Positions 40,851 to 50,362 of a stretch of DNA of 64,000 nucleotides are shown here, in pieces; within the stretch, counting starts at the first letter, position 1, and every line of letters starts with the position of its first letter. The notes below the pieces were generated by a model. That model made no database searches. It saw only the letters and a list, made by a program, of their open reading frames with translations, and was not told the origin of the DNA. The translations under genes were made by a program, and so were the position numbers. Source of the stretch: Candidatus Rifleibacteriota bacterium (GTDB lineage Bacteria; Muiribacteriota; Ozemobacteria; Ozemobacterales; Ozemobacteraceae). The DNA lies in NCBI GenBank assembly GCA_015232575.1, contig JADFZL010000024.1:1-64000 (forward strand), in the 5' to 3' direction.

Positions 40851-42170
40851 ATGAAGATAGCACTTGTTGACCCTTCGTTTTATCATCAGGGGAAACTGAT
40901 GAAATTTAAACGGGTTGGCTATTTTCCGCTGACTCTTCCCAGGCTGGCTGCATATTTTCCGAAAAATTGCGAAATAAACCTTTATTACGATAAAGTACAA
41001 AGTGTTCCTGTTGAAAAAAAATTTGATCTTGTCTTCTTTACAACAATGGGATCAAACATTGTCAGAGCTTTTGAATTGTCAGCGGCGTTCCAGAAAAATG
41101 GTGCAAAGACTGTGGTGGGTGGATATTCTGTTCCCGGTTATATTGAACTGTGCAAGCAGAATTTCGACTCTGTGGTTTTAGGCGATGGCGAAGAGGTTAT
41201 TCCAAGGATTATTGAAGATTTTCTGCTGAACAGATTGGAAAAATTTTATGAAAACCGTGTGCCATCTATTTCTTCGCTTCCGATGCCACGTTTTGATCTT
41301 GTTCCGTCAGAGGTTCCCGGCAATGTAATTCCGGTGGAAGCATCACGTGGCTGTCCCAACAAATGTTTTTTCTGTGCGATTTCAAACCTGTACCGCCGTG
41401 TTTATCGTCAACGTGATGTAGACGAGGTTTTCAGAGAGCTCAATGAAGCGGTAAGAGTATTTGGACGAAGACGCTTATATTATTTTACTGATCCAAATTT
41501 TACCACTGATATCAATTATGCAGGGAAGATTCTTACAAAGATGGTCGGAATGAATATTTCCTGGCTGGCAAGTGCGGACGTTAAGTGTCTCGAAGATGAT
41601 GAGTTCCTGAAACTGGCAAAAAAAAGCGGATGTTTTAATCTTCAGATTGGATTTGAAACACTTTCAGAAAAAGAACTGAATCAATTTGATAAGGGCTTCG
41701 CCGCAAAATATGATTATGGGAAGCTTATTCGCAAAGCCCATTCTTTTGGAGTTCCTATTTCAGCTCTTTTGATGGTCGGTTTTGATTCTGATACGCCTTC
41801 CACTTTTTTGAGGTTGAAACATTTTCTTGAGATAAATAAGGTTCCTCTGGCTGTTACACATCCATTGGGACCAATACCAGGGACACCGCTTCACGACAAA
41901 TGGAAGACAGAAGGAAGGCTTTTATCCACCGAACCCGAGAAATTTGATGGATTGCAGATTTGTTTTAAGCCGAAAAACTTTACTCCTGATGAACTCAGCG
42001 AAAATTACTGGAGATTTAATGAACGCCTCTTCAGCACTGCTTCAATTTTCAGGCGGTTTCTTTCTCCTCATGTTTTCAGAAATTTCAGAGCTTTTTTCAT
42101 ATTGTTTCTAACCAATTTTTTTGCGCGTCAGGTCGTTTCGAAAAGGCTTCCGCCGGGAATGTATGAATGA
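40851..42170 (+). CDS. B12-binding-domain radical SAM enzyme (first in biosynthetic operon)
   Basis: About 439 residues from ATG 40851 behind AGGGTG. An N-terminal cobalamin-binding-like domain (KIALVDPSFYHQGKLMKF, TVVGGYSVPGYIEL, VVLGDGEEVIPRI) precedes the radical SAM barrel with the canonical cluster ASRGCPNKCFFCAI near residue 170, then FTDPNFTTDINYAGKIL and LQIGFETLSEKELNQFDKG. Such enzymes methylate or rearrange unactivated carbons, or form C-C bonds. The DxHxxG motif is not evident in the N-terminal domain, so true B12 use is unsure. The stop overlaps the next gene by four bases. Target probably the chain made by the downstream synthase. Confidence 0.85.
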   Translation: MKIALVDPSFYHQGKLMKFKRVGYFPLTLPRLAAYFPKNCEINLYYDKVQSVPVEKKFDLVFFTTMGSNIVRAFELSAAFQKNGAKTVVGGYSVPGYIELCKQNFDSVVLGDGEEVIPRIIEDFLLNRLEKFYENRVPSISSLPMPRFDLVPSEVPGNVIPVEASRGCPNKCFFCAISNLYRRVYRQRDVDEVFRELNEAVRVFGRRRLYYFTDPNFTTDINYAGKILTKMVGMNISWLASADVKCLEDDEFLKLAKKSGCFNLQIGFETLSEKELNQFDKGFAAKYDYGKLIRKAHSFGVPISALLMVGFDSDTPSTFLRLKHFLEINKVPLAVTHPLGPIPGTPLHDKWKTEGRLLSTEPEKFDGLQICFKPKNFTPDELSENYWRFNERLFSTASIFRRFLSPHVFRNFRAFFILFLTNFFARQVVSKRLPPGMYE

Positions 42171-44704
42171 AAAACGAATATGTTCAGGTAGATCCACGTT
42201 TTATATCGGCACCTGGAAAACCAGAGCGAGTTTTGGAAGTTGGTGGCAAGGCTGCAAATCTTGAAATTTTGCGTGACGCTGGGTTTAACGTTCCAGAGTT
42301 CAGGATAATTGCCGCTGTCAGATTTGCCGAATTTATTGCAGATATTGGCAAACCACTTTCCGATACTATTTCCGACGAAGCAGCGGGTGATATAACTCAA
42401 GCAATTATGACCGCTTCTTTCAGCCAGTCTTTTCAGAATGAATTGTTTGAGATGTTTTCCTCTTTTAATGGGAAACCTCTATGTGTGAGATCCTCAGGTG
42501 TTTTCGAAGATCTCGAAGGCGCATCGTTTGCCGGACAATATGAAAGTAAACTGAATATTCACAATTTCAGAGATTTTCAGATAGCAGTTCGTTTGTGCTG
42601 GTCTTCACTTTTGAATTCAAGAGTCAGAGGTTATTTTGCTTCAAGAAAGTTATCTCTTTCCCGTGCAGGTATCGCTCTGGTAGTTCAGGAATACATTGAA
42701 GCCGATTATTCGGGGGTTGTTTTTTCTGTCGATCCCGTTACTGGAATCCAGGAACATTCCAGAATGGAATATTGCAGCGGATGCGGGGAAAAGCTTGTTT
42801 CAGGACAGGTTAAGCCGGAATCCGTGGTATTTGATAATAGCAGCGAAAAAGCTGTTAAAGGGATATTACCTGCAGAACTTTCTCCTGACCAGATGAGGGT
42901 TTTTCGTGATATTCAAGTTCTGTTCGGTTCTCCGCAAGATATCGAATGGGTTGTTAAAAACGATGAATTGAGAATTGTACAATCACGTCCGATAACCGGA
43001 ATTCAGGTAGACAGAAGTTTTGGGGTCTGGACAACGGCTGATTTCCGCGATGGTGGAGTTGCCAGCTCAGTTGTTACACCTTATATGTGGTCACTTTATG
43101 ACTATATCTGGCAGAGATCAATGCCGGGATATTTTGAGATTATTGGCCTTCTTGATCCTGAACAGAAGAAAAAGAAGTGGGGGAACGTTTTTTACGGGCG
43201 TCCGTACTGGAATCTTGGCGAGGTTGTACATTCTCTGTTGAAAATTCCGGGTTTCAAGGAAAAGAATCTGTTTTCTGATTTGGGAATTCAAACTGAGGAG
43301 GCTTATAACTTTCGTGAGGTTCCCTATTCGATAAAAAACATTATTTCAGTTCTTCCAACTTTGTTAAAGTTAGAAAAATACTATAAAAAGCGCATTGAAG
43401 ATAATAAGAAGTTCAGAAAAGATTTTTCGTCTATGGTCAGGGAATTTGTTGAAATAGATTTGAAAGAACTATCTGATGAGCAATTTGCAAAGAAATATTA
43501 TGACTTGATTACCATAGTTTATAATAAAACGGAAACGTCTTATTTTATGACGATTTATAATACCAGTAATGCTAAACTTGATTTTAAAGTTCGATTGGAT
43601 GATCTAAATAAAAGTGGATTTGGTATTTCATATATTAATCTGATTTCCGGACTGCTGCGTATGAAGCATCTTGCCCCAATGAAGGCAATGGTAAATCTTG
43701 CAAAAGATATAAGGGCGATACCAGGTTTACGGGAAAAACTATCGGAACAACCGGTTGAAGAATTTGAGACAACTCTGAATACATTTTCGGAAGCCGGAAC
43801 AATATCAGAAAAGATTGAAAATCTTATTTCAGAATATGGCTATCACAGCTCGCGTGAACTGGATATTTCAATTCCGAGGTGGGTAGATGACCGGAAAACA
43901 GTTTATCGTGTATTGAAAACATATCTTCGGGATTTGGATATTGGAAGTACCATTGCTCATGAACGTGCACAATACAATATTTATCGTGCAGAAGTTGCTT
44001 CTGCACGAAAAGCTTTTTCCAGGTCAATCCGTCGTTTTATTCCTTTTGAAAAAACTTTGTTTTTCAGAGCGCTTCTTCGAACTCGTTCATACTGCTGGTG
44101 GCGCGAGGAAATCCGTGATTATTCATCGCGGGTTTATTCAATTATCAGGCAATATGCTGTTGAAGGTGGTCGAAGACTTGGATTGAAAGAAAATGAGGTT
44201 TTCTGGCTTACATGGCAACAACTGTACTCTGCTCTCACCCGGGATATTTCGCTGGAGAAAACTAGAAAAATTCTTGAAACTGCTATAAACTATTCAAAAT
44301 CTTTCCGTTCCTATAAGAATCCAGATGAACTGGGCGCAGGATTTCTTTCCAAGCCTCTTTATTCTGGAAAATTATCAGAAAAATCGAACTTTCTATCTGG
44401 TGAAGGATGTTGTGCCGGAGTAAAAGAAGGAACTGCGCGTATTGTACTTTCTCTGGAAAACATTGACCGAATCCAGCGAGGAGAAATCCTGGTGACTAAA
44501 TTTACTGACCCCGGGTGGACTCCGGTTTTTCATTTGCTTGGCGGAATTATTACGGAAACCGGTGGTGTTCTTTCTCACGCTGCTGTAATTTCCAGAGAAT
44601 ATGGAATTCCAGCCGTACTGAATATTTCATCTGCGACTTCAATTATACCTGATGGCGCGAGAATAAAGATTGACGGTTCGACTGGATCTGTAGAAATCTT
44701 GTAA
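42167..44704 (+). CDS. PEP-synthase-like enzyme (ATP-grasp plus phosphohistidine domain)
   Basis: An 845-residue protein with the split layout of PEP synthase, rifampicin phosphotransferase and PigC. The N-terminal PPDK-type ATP-binding domain (residues about 20-285) shows VGGKAANLEILRDAGFNVPE, VRSSGVFEDLEGASFAGQYE, VVQEYIEADYSGVVFSVDP and IEWVVKNDELRIVQSRPI. A long middle region is unlike PEP synthase. The C-terminal swivelling domain carries the phosphorylated His at H804 (TETGGVLSHAAVISREYGIP). It lacks the PEP/pyruvate barrel, so it is not glycolytic. It most likely phosphorylates or ligates a small molecule in the pathway. It is coupled to the radical SAM gene by a four-base overlap. Confidence 0.85.
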   Translation: MKNEYVQVDPRFISAPGKPERVLEVGGKAANLEILRDAGFNVPEFRIIAAVRFAEFIADIGKPLSDTISDEAAGDITQAIMTASFSQSFQNELFEMFSSFNGKPLCVRSSGVFEDLEGASFAGQYESKLNIHNFRDFQIAVRLCWSSLLNSRVRGYFASRKLSLSRAGIALVVQEYIEADYSGVVFSVDPVTGIQEHSRMEYCSGCGEKLVSGQVKPESVVFDNSSEKAVKGILPAELSPDQMRVFRDIQVLFGSPQDIEWVVKNDELRIVQSRPITGIQVDRSFGVWTTADFRDGGVASSVVTPYMWSLYDYIWQRSMPGYFEIIGLLDPEQKKKKWGNVFYGRPYWNLGEVVHSLLKIPGFKEKNLFSDLGIQTEEAYNFREVPYSIKNIISVLPTLLKLEKYYKKRIEDNKKFRKDFSSMVREFVEIDLKELSDEQFAKKYYDLITIVYNKTETSYFMTIYNTSNAKLDFKVRLDDLNKSGFGISYINLISGLLRMKHLAPMKAMVNLAKDIRAIPGLREKLSEQPVEEFETTLNTFSEAGTISEKIENLISEYGYHSSRELDISIPRWVDDRKTVYRVLKTYLRDLDIGSTIAHERAQYNIYRAEVASARKAFSRSIRRFIPFEKTLFFRALLRTRSYCWWREEIRDYSSRVYSIIRQYAVEGGRRLGLKENEVFWLTWQQLYSALTRDISLEKTRKILETAINYSKSFRSYKNPDELGAGFLSKPLYSGKLSEKSNFLSGEGCCAGVKEGTARIVLSLENIDRIQRGEILVTKFTDPGWTPVFHLLGGIITETGGVLSHAAVISREYGIPAVLNISSATSIIPDGARIKIDGSTGSVEIL

Positions 44705-44719
44705 TACAGAGGATTTTCT

Positions 44720-47710
44720 TTGTTTATCAATATTGGAAATGACCTGTTAACTGAACAGTACATAAAATATTGCAAGCCCGGACTTGGTCGGCTTATGCGG
44801 GCTTTCCGACTGAATGCGTCTTATTCGCACGCATTTGGCGGTCGGCTTCGATTGTCAGAAAGCAGCAATTCGGAAGATTCTGTGATTGACCTCGTTGGCT
44901 CGTATGGTGCAACTCTGCTGGGGCATAATTACCCTGAGATAATTGAAGAAGCGCGTTTTCTTCTTCAACAGAAACTTCCGCAATTCATTCAGGGAAGTAT
45001 CCATCATGGCAGCACTGTGCTTGCAGAAAAACTGAATGAGGCTGCTTTTTCGCGTCTGGGCTCAGATTATTGTACCTCCTTTTTCAACACCGGATCAGAG
45101 GCGGTTGAAGCAGCAGTAAAGCATATTTTCCTGCTCAGAAACACAAAGCTTGAAGCGCTTAGGGAAAGTCTTCTGTTGAAGTCCTCAAACGTATTGCGTA
45201 AGTTTTCCAGACTTGATCGTTCAACTTTAATAAAGCACCTGTTACCTTCTCAGGTGTTTTCTCCTGAACGTCCTGTCGCTCAAGAATTTTCAGACTCTCC
45301 TGAGCATGACACTGAAATACTCCGGTGTCTTGATCAGTACAACCTTTCCCGGCAGGTACAATGTGTCAGGCTTCTGGCGTTTGAAAATGCTTATCATGGT
45401 CAGACCCTTGGAGCCCTGGGAATGACTTATAATGAACGTTATCGGTGTCCTTTTCAAAACCTGACTCCTGATGTTATTTTTATTAAGCCCGATATATCCG
45501 AATTCAGTGAATTGATTGAGAGAGAGGTTACATCCTTTGCTTTAATAAGCTGTAAGTCAGGAAACTTATTTCTCGAACATATACCAGTCTCAAAACTCGT
45601 TGGTCTTTTCTTTGAGCCAGTACAAGGAGAAGGTGGGGCAATACCTCTTTTTGATAAAGAAACCCGGGAAATTCTAAATATCTGTCGAAAAAAAGAACTT
45701 CCGCTGATTGCAGATGAGATTCAGTCTGGAATGGGGAGAACCGGCAAAATATTTGCCTGGGAACATCTCGAAATTCCGGGACCTGATTTTATTCTGCTGG
45801 GAAAGTTTCTGGGGGGAGGGTTATTAAAAATTTCTGCAGTAATGAGCAAACGGGAAGTTCTACAGGAAGAATTTGGATTGATTCATCATTCGACTTTTGC
45901 TGAAGACGAATTAAGCAGCCTGATTGGAATAAAGACTCTGGAATTGCTTCTTGAGAATGACGGTGAAGTTCTGAATCGGGTTTCCAGCGCAGGAAAGATT
46001 TGGAAAGAAAAACTGACTTCCGTTGCAGTTAAATTCCCTGATGTAATAAAGGAGATCAGAGGCTGCGGACTGCTTCTCGGTATTGAGTTCATAGATTTTT
46101 TTGACTCAGACAGCCATCTGTTAAGGTTTATCTGTGTACAGGGTGATTTCGGATATGCAGTTGCCGGGTTCCTTTTAAATGAATTCGGTATAAGAGTTTC
46201 GCCGACTCTCAATTCAAAGTTAACAGTAAGAGTAGAACCTTCTGTTGGCTTTTCCACTGAAGATATTGATTATGTGTGTCAAGCCCTGGAAATACTTTGC
46301 GATATTCTCAGGAAGAGAGACATGGCAAGTATGTTCCGTTTTCTTATTCAGGATGTTGTGGCTTCAGAGAATTCGCAGGCTGATCCATTCACACGTTTTA
46401 AAATCAATGACTTTCAAAGAAATGTGTCTGATTTCAGGCAGAAAATTGAGCCAGCCGAAAATAAAGTTGCTTTTCTCGGACATTTTATCAACCCGCTCTT
46501 TCTGGCTCGTCATGAGCCTTCATTAAACAGATTCTCATTCGAAGAATTGCGGCAGTTTATTGGCAGAACATGGGAATTTATTGATCCATGTATTTTTGTC
46601 AACCGTGATATAGTTTCTGGAACCGGCGCGAAAGTTAATTTTAATTTTGTAGGGCTGTCAGTTACCTCGGAAATACTCATTGATCTTTTTAAAAGAAGGC
46701 AACTTTCAGGTGCAAGAAAACTTGTTAAAAGAGCACTTGAAGTTGCGCGTGATGCAGGTTGCCGGATGGCAGGGTTTGGTCAGTTTACTTCCATTATTAC
46801 CAGAAACTGTCTTGAATTGTCGGTGCCTCCGGTTGCTTTTACATCTGGAAATTCTCTGACAATAGGAATGTCACTCAATGCTTTGAATGAGGCACTTTCC
46901 AAAAAAGGAAAAAAACTGGAGAATGTTCGGACAGCAGTATTGGGTGCCGGAGGCAATATTGGTGCCACATTTTCTCAACTGATTGCTGATCGTGCAGAAA
47001 GGCTCGTTTTGATTGGTGGAAACAGCAGTGATTCACAGAGAAGTTTATTCAGAACTCTTGGTTTAATAATTACCGATCAGATACGCTCCGTAAATGATTG
47101 CAACTCGAATGTTGCAAAATCATCTGGAATTATCGGAGATTGGATATCAAAGATTTTTTCAGAGCCGGAATACAGTCATCTTATCAGGACAATTCTTGAT
47201 GATACCTGGTCTCAGGATGCATCTCACCTTGAGCGGGATAATTTCTGCATTAAACTTGGAAGCCTGTTGTTTAACAGAATGACTTCCGTTTCACCGCTAA
47301 CCGTTGCTCAAAGCCCGGATGCACTTAAAGATTGTGAAGCAATAGTAACTTCAACCAACTCGACTGAACCGATTGTATTTCCTCAGCATATTTCTCCAGA
47401 TACTGTTATTTGTGATATCAGCGTCCCTTCGTCTGTCTCGAAAGATGCACTTCAGGTAGAAGGAGTTGAAATTTTCAAGGGCGGGGTCGTAAAACTTCCG
47501 AATGCAGAGCGTCTGAACATTGATGCACTGCCCCTTGAACCTGGACTTGTTTATTCCTGTATGGCAGAAACAATACTGCTTGGACTTGAAAAACACTGGA
47601 ATGATTATTCTGTTGGAGATATTTCGAAAAAGCAGGTACTTGATATTCTGAAAATAGCTGAAAAACACAATTTTACTCTTGCCAGGCCCAAAATCGAGGA
47701 TGCGTTCTGA
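44720..47710 (+). CDS. Class III aminotransferase fused to long-chain acyl-ACP reductase
   Basis: A 996-residue two-enzyme fusion. Residues about 40-545 are a class III (acetylornithine-type) PLP aminotransferase: FFNTGSEAVEAAVKH, FENAYHGQTLGALGMTY, IADEIQSGMGRTGKIFAWEH and PLP lysine K362 in FILLGKFLGGGL. Residues about 580-985 match cyanobacterial acyl-ACP reductase (AAR): AGFGQFTSIITRN, FTSGNSLTIGMSLNALNEAL, the dinucleotide fold VRTAVLGAGGNIGATFS, VICDISVP, FKGGVVKLP and YSCMAETILLGLE, whose Cys 947 aligns with the catalytic Cys of AAR. Expected chemistry: acyl-ACP to aldehyde, then transamination to amine. TTG 44720 follows AGAGGA. Domain order is opposite to PigE/TamH, which pair a different reductase with a transaminase. 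Confidence 0.85.
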   Translation: MFINIGNDLLTEQYIKYCKPGLGRLMRAFRLNASYSHAFGGRLRLSESSNSEDSVIDLVGSYGATLLGHNYPEIIEEARFLLQQKLPQFIQGSIHHGSTVLAEKLNEAAFSRLGSDYCTSFFNTGSEAVEAAVKHIFLLRNTKLEALRESLLLKSSNVLRKFSRLDRSTLIKHLLPSQVFSPERPVAQEFSDSPEHDTEILRCLDQYNLSRQVQCVRLLAFENAYHGQTLGALGMTYNERYRCPFQNLTPDVIFIKPDISEFSELIEREVTSFALISCKSGNLFLEHIPVSKLVGLFFEPVQGEGGAIPLFDKETREILNICRKKELPLIADEIQSGMGRTGKIFAWEHLEIPGPDFILLGKFLGGGLLKISAVMSKREVLQEEFGLIHHSTFAEDELSSLIGIKTLELLLENDGEVLNRVSSAGKIWKEKLTSVAVKFPDVIKEIRGCGLLLGIEFIDFFDSDSHLLRFICVQGDFGYAVAGFLLNEFGIRVSPTLNSKLTVRVEPSVGFSTEDIDYVCQALEILCDILRKRDMASMFRFLIQDVVASENSQADPFTRFKINDFQRNVSDFRQKIEPAENKVAFLGHFINPLFLARHEPSLNRFSFEELRQFIGRTWEFIDPCIFVNRDIVSGTGAKVNFNFVGLSVTSEILIDLFKRRQLSGARKLVKRALEVARDAGCRMAGFGQFTSIITRNCLELSVPPVAFTSGNSLTIGMSLNALNEALSKKGKKLENVRTAVLGAGGNIGATFSQLIADRAERLVLIGGNSSDSQRSLFRTLGLIITDQIRSVNDCNSNVAKSSGIIGDWISKIFSEPEYSHLIRTILDDTWSQDASHLERDNFCIKLGSLLFNRMTSVSPLTVAQSPDALKDCEAIVTSTNSTEPIVFPQHISPDTVICDISVPSSVSKDALQVEGVEIFKGGVVKLPNAERLNIDALPLEPGLVYSCMAETILLGLEKHWNDYSVGDISKKQVLDILKIAEKHNFTLARPKIEDAF

Positions 47711-47787
47711 AAAAGATTACTACCGGGAATAGTAAGAATTTTTCCATGAAATTATAAATTGTATGAGTTAGGAGCGTTTGACCAATC

Positions 47788-48507
47788 TTGAATAATTCAG
47801 AAATAAAAAATATTTTCTGGGATCTTGATGGTACCCTTGCCACCTGGGAAAGTATGTTGATTGTGTTCCATATTTCAAGAGAATATCTTTCTCTGTTCCC
47901 TGCTTCGTGCAGTTTCGGAAAACTATTTCTTGGAGTAGCCCGTGCGTATACGCGCATGCTGAGAAATTATGGACCTTTGAATAACGATGCTTTTTTTAAC
48001 AGAACCCTTGCTGTAAGTACAGGATTGAAATCTCATGAGATACGTGAACTGACGGTAAGAATGATTGAGAGCCAGAAGATGGCGGATATTGTTAATAAAT
48101 TTATTGTTCAGATTCCTGAAGGACTGGCATCGGTAAGGAAAATTGCGGAATCCGGAAAATATCATCAGCTTATTGCCACCAACCCGATTATGCCTTCAAG
48201 ATTCAATCGGATGAGGCTTGAACTGGCTGGATATGATACTTCAATGTTTGATTATATTACTGGCAGCGAAAATTTTTTCGGACAGAAAAAAAAATCTGAT
48301 TATTACAGGAGATTGCTTGATCTGACCGGTTTTGTTCCTTCAGAATGTCTGATGGTAGGCAATGATGAATCGAAAGATCTTATAGCCGGTGAGGTAGGAA
48401 TTAAAACATTCCTGCTGAAGACAGAGTATACGATTCGCTCTCAAAAAGTATCTGCTGAACCGGATTTTAGCGGAGATTATTCGGAATTGAACAAAATGCT
48501 TGAGTAG
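47788..48507 (+). CDS. HAD-superfamily hydrolase
   Basis: A 239-residue HAD phosphatase. The nucleophile Asp is D12 and the acid/base D14 in IFWDLDGTLATWES. Motif II is LIATNPIM, and motif III/IV is LMVGNDESKDLIAGEVGIKTFLL. A helical cap of the phosphoglycolate-phosphatase type lies between. It starts at TTG 47788 with GGAG 12 bases upstream. In an operon with two PEP-synthase-like phosphotransferases, removal of a phosphate from an intermediate is a reasonable guess, but the substrate is unknown. Confidence 0.85.
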   Translation: MNNSEIKNIFWDLDGTLATWESMLIVFHISREYLSLFPASCSFGKLFLGVARAYTRMLRNYGPLNNDAFFNRTLAVSTGLKSHEIRELTVRMIESQKMADIVNKFIVQIPEGLASVRKIAESGKYHQLIATNPIMPSRFNRMRLELAGYDTSMFDYITGSENFFGQKKKSDYYRRLLDLTGFVPSECLMVGNDESKDLIAGEVGIKTFLLKTEYTIRSQKVSAEPDFSGDYSELNKMLE

Positions 48508-48587
48508 TTTCTCTCAAAGCCGATGTCTGAAAAATGGGCTGGGATTCGGAATGAAAATATTGCAAAGAAAGTGCGATTATTTGTACA

Positions 48588-49403
48588 ATGAAACTTAGAG
48601 AAAAACGCATTCTTGTTGTTGGTGTCAGCAGAGGAATTGGGAAAGAACTGGCTTTGCAGCTTGGAGAACTTGATAACAGGTTGGTATTGTTTTCACGGAA
48701 TGTCGATGAATTATGCAAAGACACACGTTTTCAGAAACTGAAACATCCTCCGTTGTTATGCAGGGGCGATATCAGAAATACCAATGATATCGAATCTCTT
48801 GTTAAATCAATTTCAGATGCGGATGCTTCGGGAATTGACGGAGTAATTATCTGTACAGGTGTCTCCCGTCCAGATTATATTGATAATCCTGATCCGGAAA
48901 GAGCTATTGATAATATTCGAGTAAATCTGGAAGGTCCTCTGCGTGTTATTTACATGTTGCTTCCACTTATTCTCAGAAGACGGGGCTCTTTTATTGCCGC
49001 TTTCACGAGTATGGCCGGAGATCGCGGCATGCCCATAGGACATTCATACAGCGCTTCGAAAGCCGGTCTTGATAGACTACTTGATTCACTTAGAATTGAT
49101 CTGTATGATCGAAACGTTTCTGTATACACAATTGTTCCGGGATATGTCAAGACGCCGATGTCTGATCAGAATCATTTTCCGATGCCCGGGATCTGGCCTG
49201 TAGAAAAAGCTGGCAGACATATTATCAAATTGATGGAAAAGGAGAGGCTTATAATACGCTTCCCCTGGTATCATGATCTTGGAATGAAGATACTTGGTTT
49301 GTTGCCAAATTTTGTTTATTGGCGTCTGATGAATTATTCGAAAAAAGATATAAAAATCGTTCCACAGGCGGATGATAAATTTCAATGGAAAAACGAATAC
49401 TGA
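48588..49403 (+). CDS. Short-chain dehydrogenase/reductase
   Basis: A 271-residue classical SDR. The cofactor loop is VVGVSRGIGKELALQ, the NAG-like strand is CTGVSRPD, and the catalytic Ser and the Tyr/Lys pair are AAFTSMAGDRG and HSYSASKAGLDRLL. PGYVKTPM follows. It most likely reduces a ketone or oxidises an alcohol in the pathway, using NADPH (Arg in the first loop). Its last 19 bases overlap the epimerase-like gene, so the two are co-translated. Confidence 0.9.
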   Translation: MKLREKRILVVGVSRGIGKELALQLGELDNRLVLFSRNVDELCKDTRFQKLKHPPLLCRGDIRNTNDIESLVKSISDADASGIDGVIICTGVSRPDYIDNPDPERAIDNIRVNLEGPLRVIYMLLPLILRRRGSFIAAFTSMAGDRGMPIGHSYSASKAGLDRLLDSLRIDLYDRNVSVYTIVPGYVKTPMSDQNHFPMPGIWPVEKAGRHIIKLMEKERLIIRFPWYHDLGMKILGLLPNFVYWRLMNYSKKDIKIVPQADDKFQWKNEY

Positions 49404-50362
49404 TAACCGGGGCAAATGGATTTGCCGGAAAAAGCATTGTACAGAAACTAATCAGCTCCGGATTCAATGTTTCTGCGCTGATTATGCCGGGGACTTCTGA
49501 CGCGGGACTTGAGGGTGCCGCTGTCTATCGTCTGCCTCTTATCTGCTCAACTGAACTCATTTCCCTTCTGGAAAAACAGAACTTTGTTGTAAATCTGGCC
49601 GGAGTAATGGCCGGGGCGAATCCAGAAAGATATTATCAGGGAAATGTAGCGACAGTAAAAGAAATTCTGCAATCTCTGTTAAAGACGAAAACACCTCCAT
49701 ATCTGATTCATGTTTCATCTGTCGCCGCGATTGGTCCTGCTCCCGATGGGGTTCTGCATGACGAGAATGCAATGTGTTACCCGGTTGGTTTGTATGGTAA
49801 AACAAAAAAAGCCGGAGAAAATATTCTGCTTAAACACACTGGTAAGCTTCCATTTGTGATTATTCGTCCGCCGTCACTTTATGGCCCCGAGGACCGTTGT
49901 TTTCTGGATTTATTCAGATGGGCTGCAAAAGGTTATTTTCCGAGACTGATTACCAGAAAGAAACTTTTTCAGATTCTTTTCATCAGCGATTTTTCGGAAA
50001 TTATCAGAATGCTAATCTGTAATCCACCGTCTGAAATTGTTCTTAACGTTGGTGCTCCGCATGTGTATTCTGATGAAGATATGCGCAGGGCGCTTGAACT
50101 TGCCTCTGGTAATTCACTGATTCCTGTTTTTTTTCCTGCTTCCGTAGTGAAAATTGTTGCTGGAATTAACGCATTTCTTGATGCCGGATTCAATATTCCA
50201 CTTCTGTTGAGTTTTTCAAAAGTGAAAGAAATGAGCCATGAAAACTGGCTTCAGGATTTTTCGAAATTCATGAGAAAATCCGATAAATACAAGTTTATTT
50301 CTCTGAATGAAGGAATAGTGCAAACCTGGAAATGGTACAAGGATAACTTATGGATTTCATGA
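49385..50362 (+). CDS. NAD-dependent epimerase/dehydratase-family protein (extended SDR)
   Basis: A 325-residue extended SDR: TGANGFAGKSIVQKL at residues 8-22, NLAGVMAGAN, VSSVAAIGP with the catalytic Ser, and YGKTKKAGENILL with Tyr and Lys, followed by IRPPSLYGPEDRCF. The family includes sugar epimerases, 3-beta-hydroxysteroid dehydrogenases and ketoreductases. With no sugar genes here, oxidation or reduction of the synthase product is more likely. It overlaps both neighbours (19 and 13 bases). Confidence 0.88.
   Translation: MEKRILITGANGFAGKSIVQKLISSGFNVSALIMPGTSDAGLEGAAVYRLPLICSTELISLLEKQNFVVNLAGVMAGANPERYYQGNVATVKEILQSLLKTKTPPYLIHVSSVAAIGPAPDGVLHDENAMCYPVGLYGKTKKAGENILLKHTGKLPFVIIRPPSLYGPEDRCFLDLFRWAAKGYFPRLITRKKLFQILFISDFSEIIRMLICNPPSEIVLNVGAPHVYSDEDMRRALELASGNSLIPVFFPASVVKIVAGINAFLDAGFNIPLLLSFSKVKEMSHENWLQDFSKFMRKSDKYKFISLNEGIVQTWKWYKDNLWIS

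Noticed and set aside
42167..44704. Call as housekeeping phosphoenolpyruvate synthase.
   Set aside because: The PEP/pyruvate-binding barrel is missing and the His domain is at the C-terminus, the layout of PigC- or rifampicin-phosphotransferase-like enzymes.
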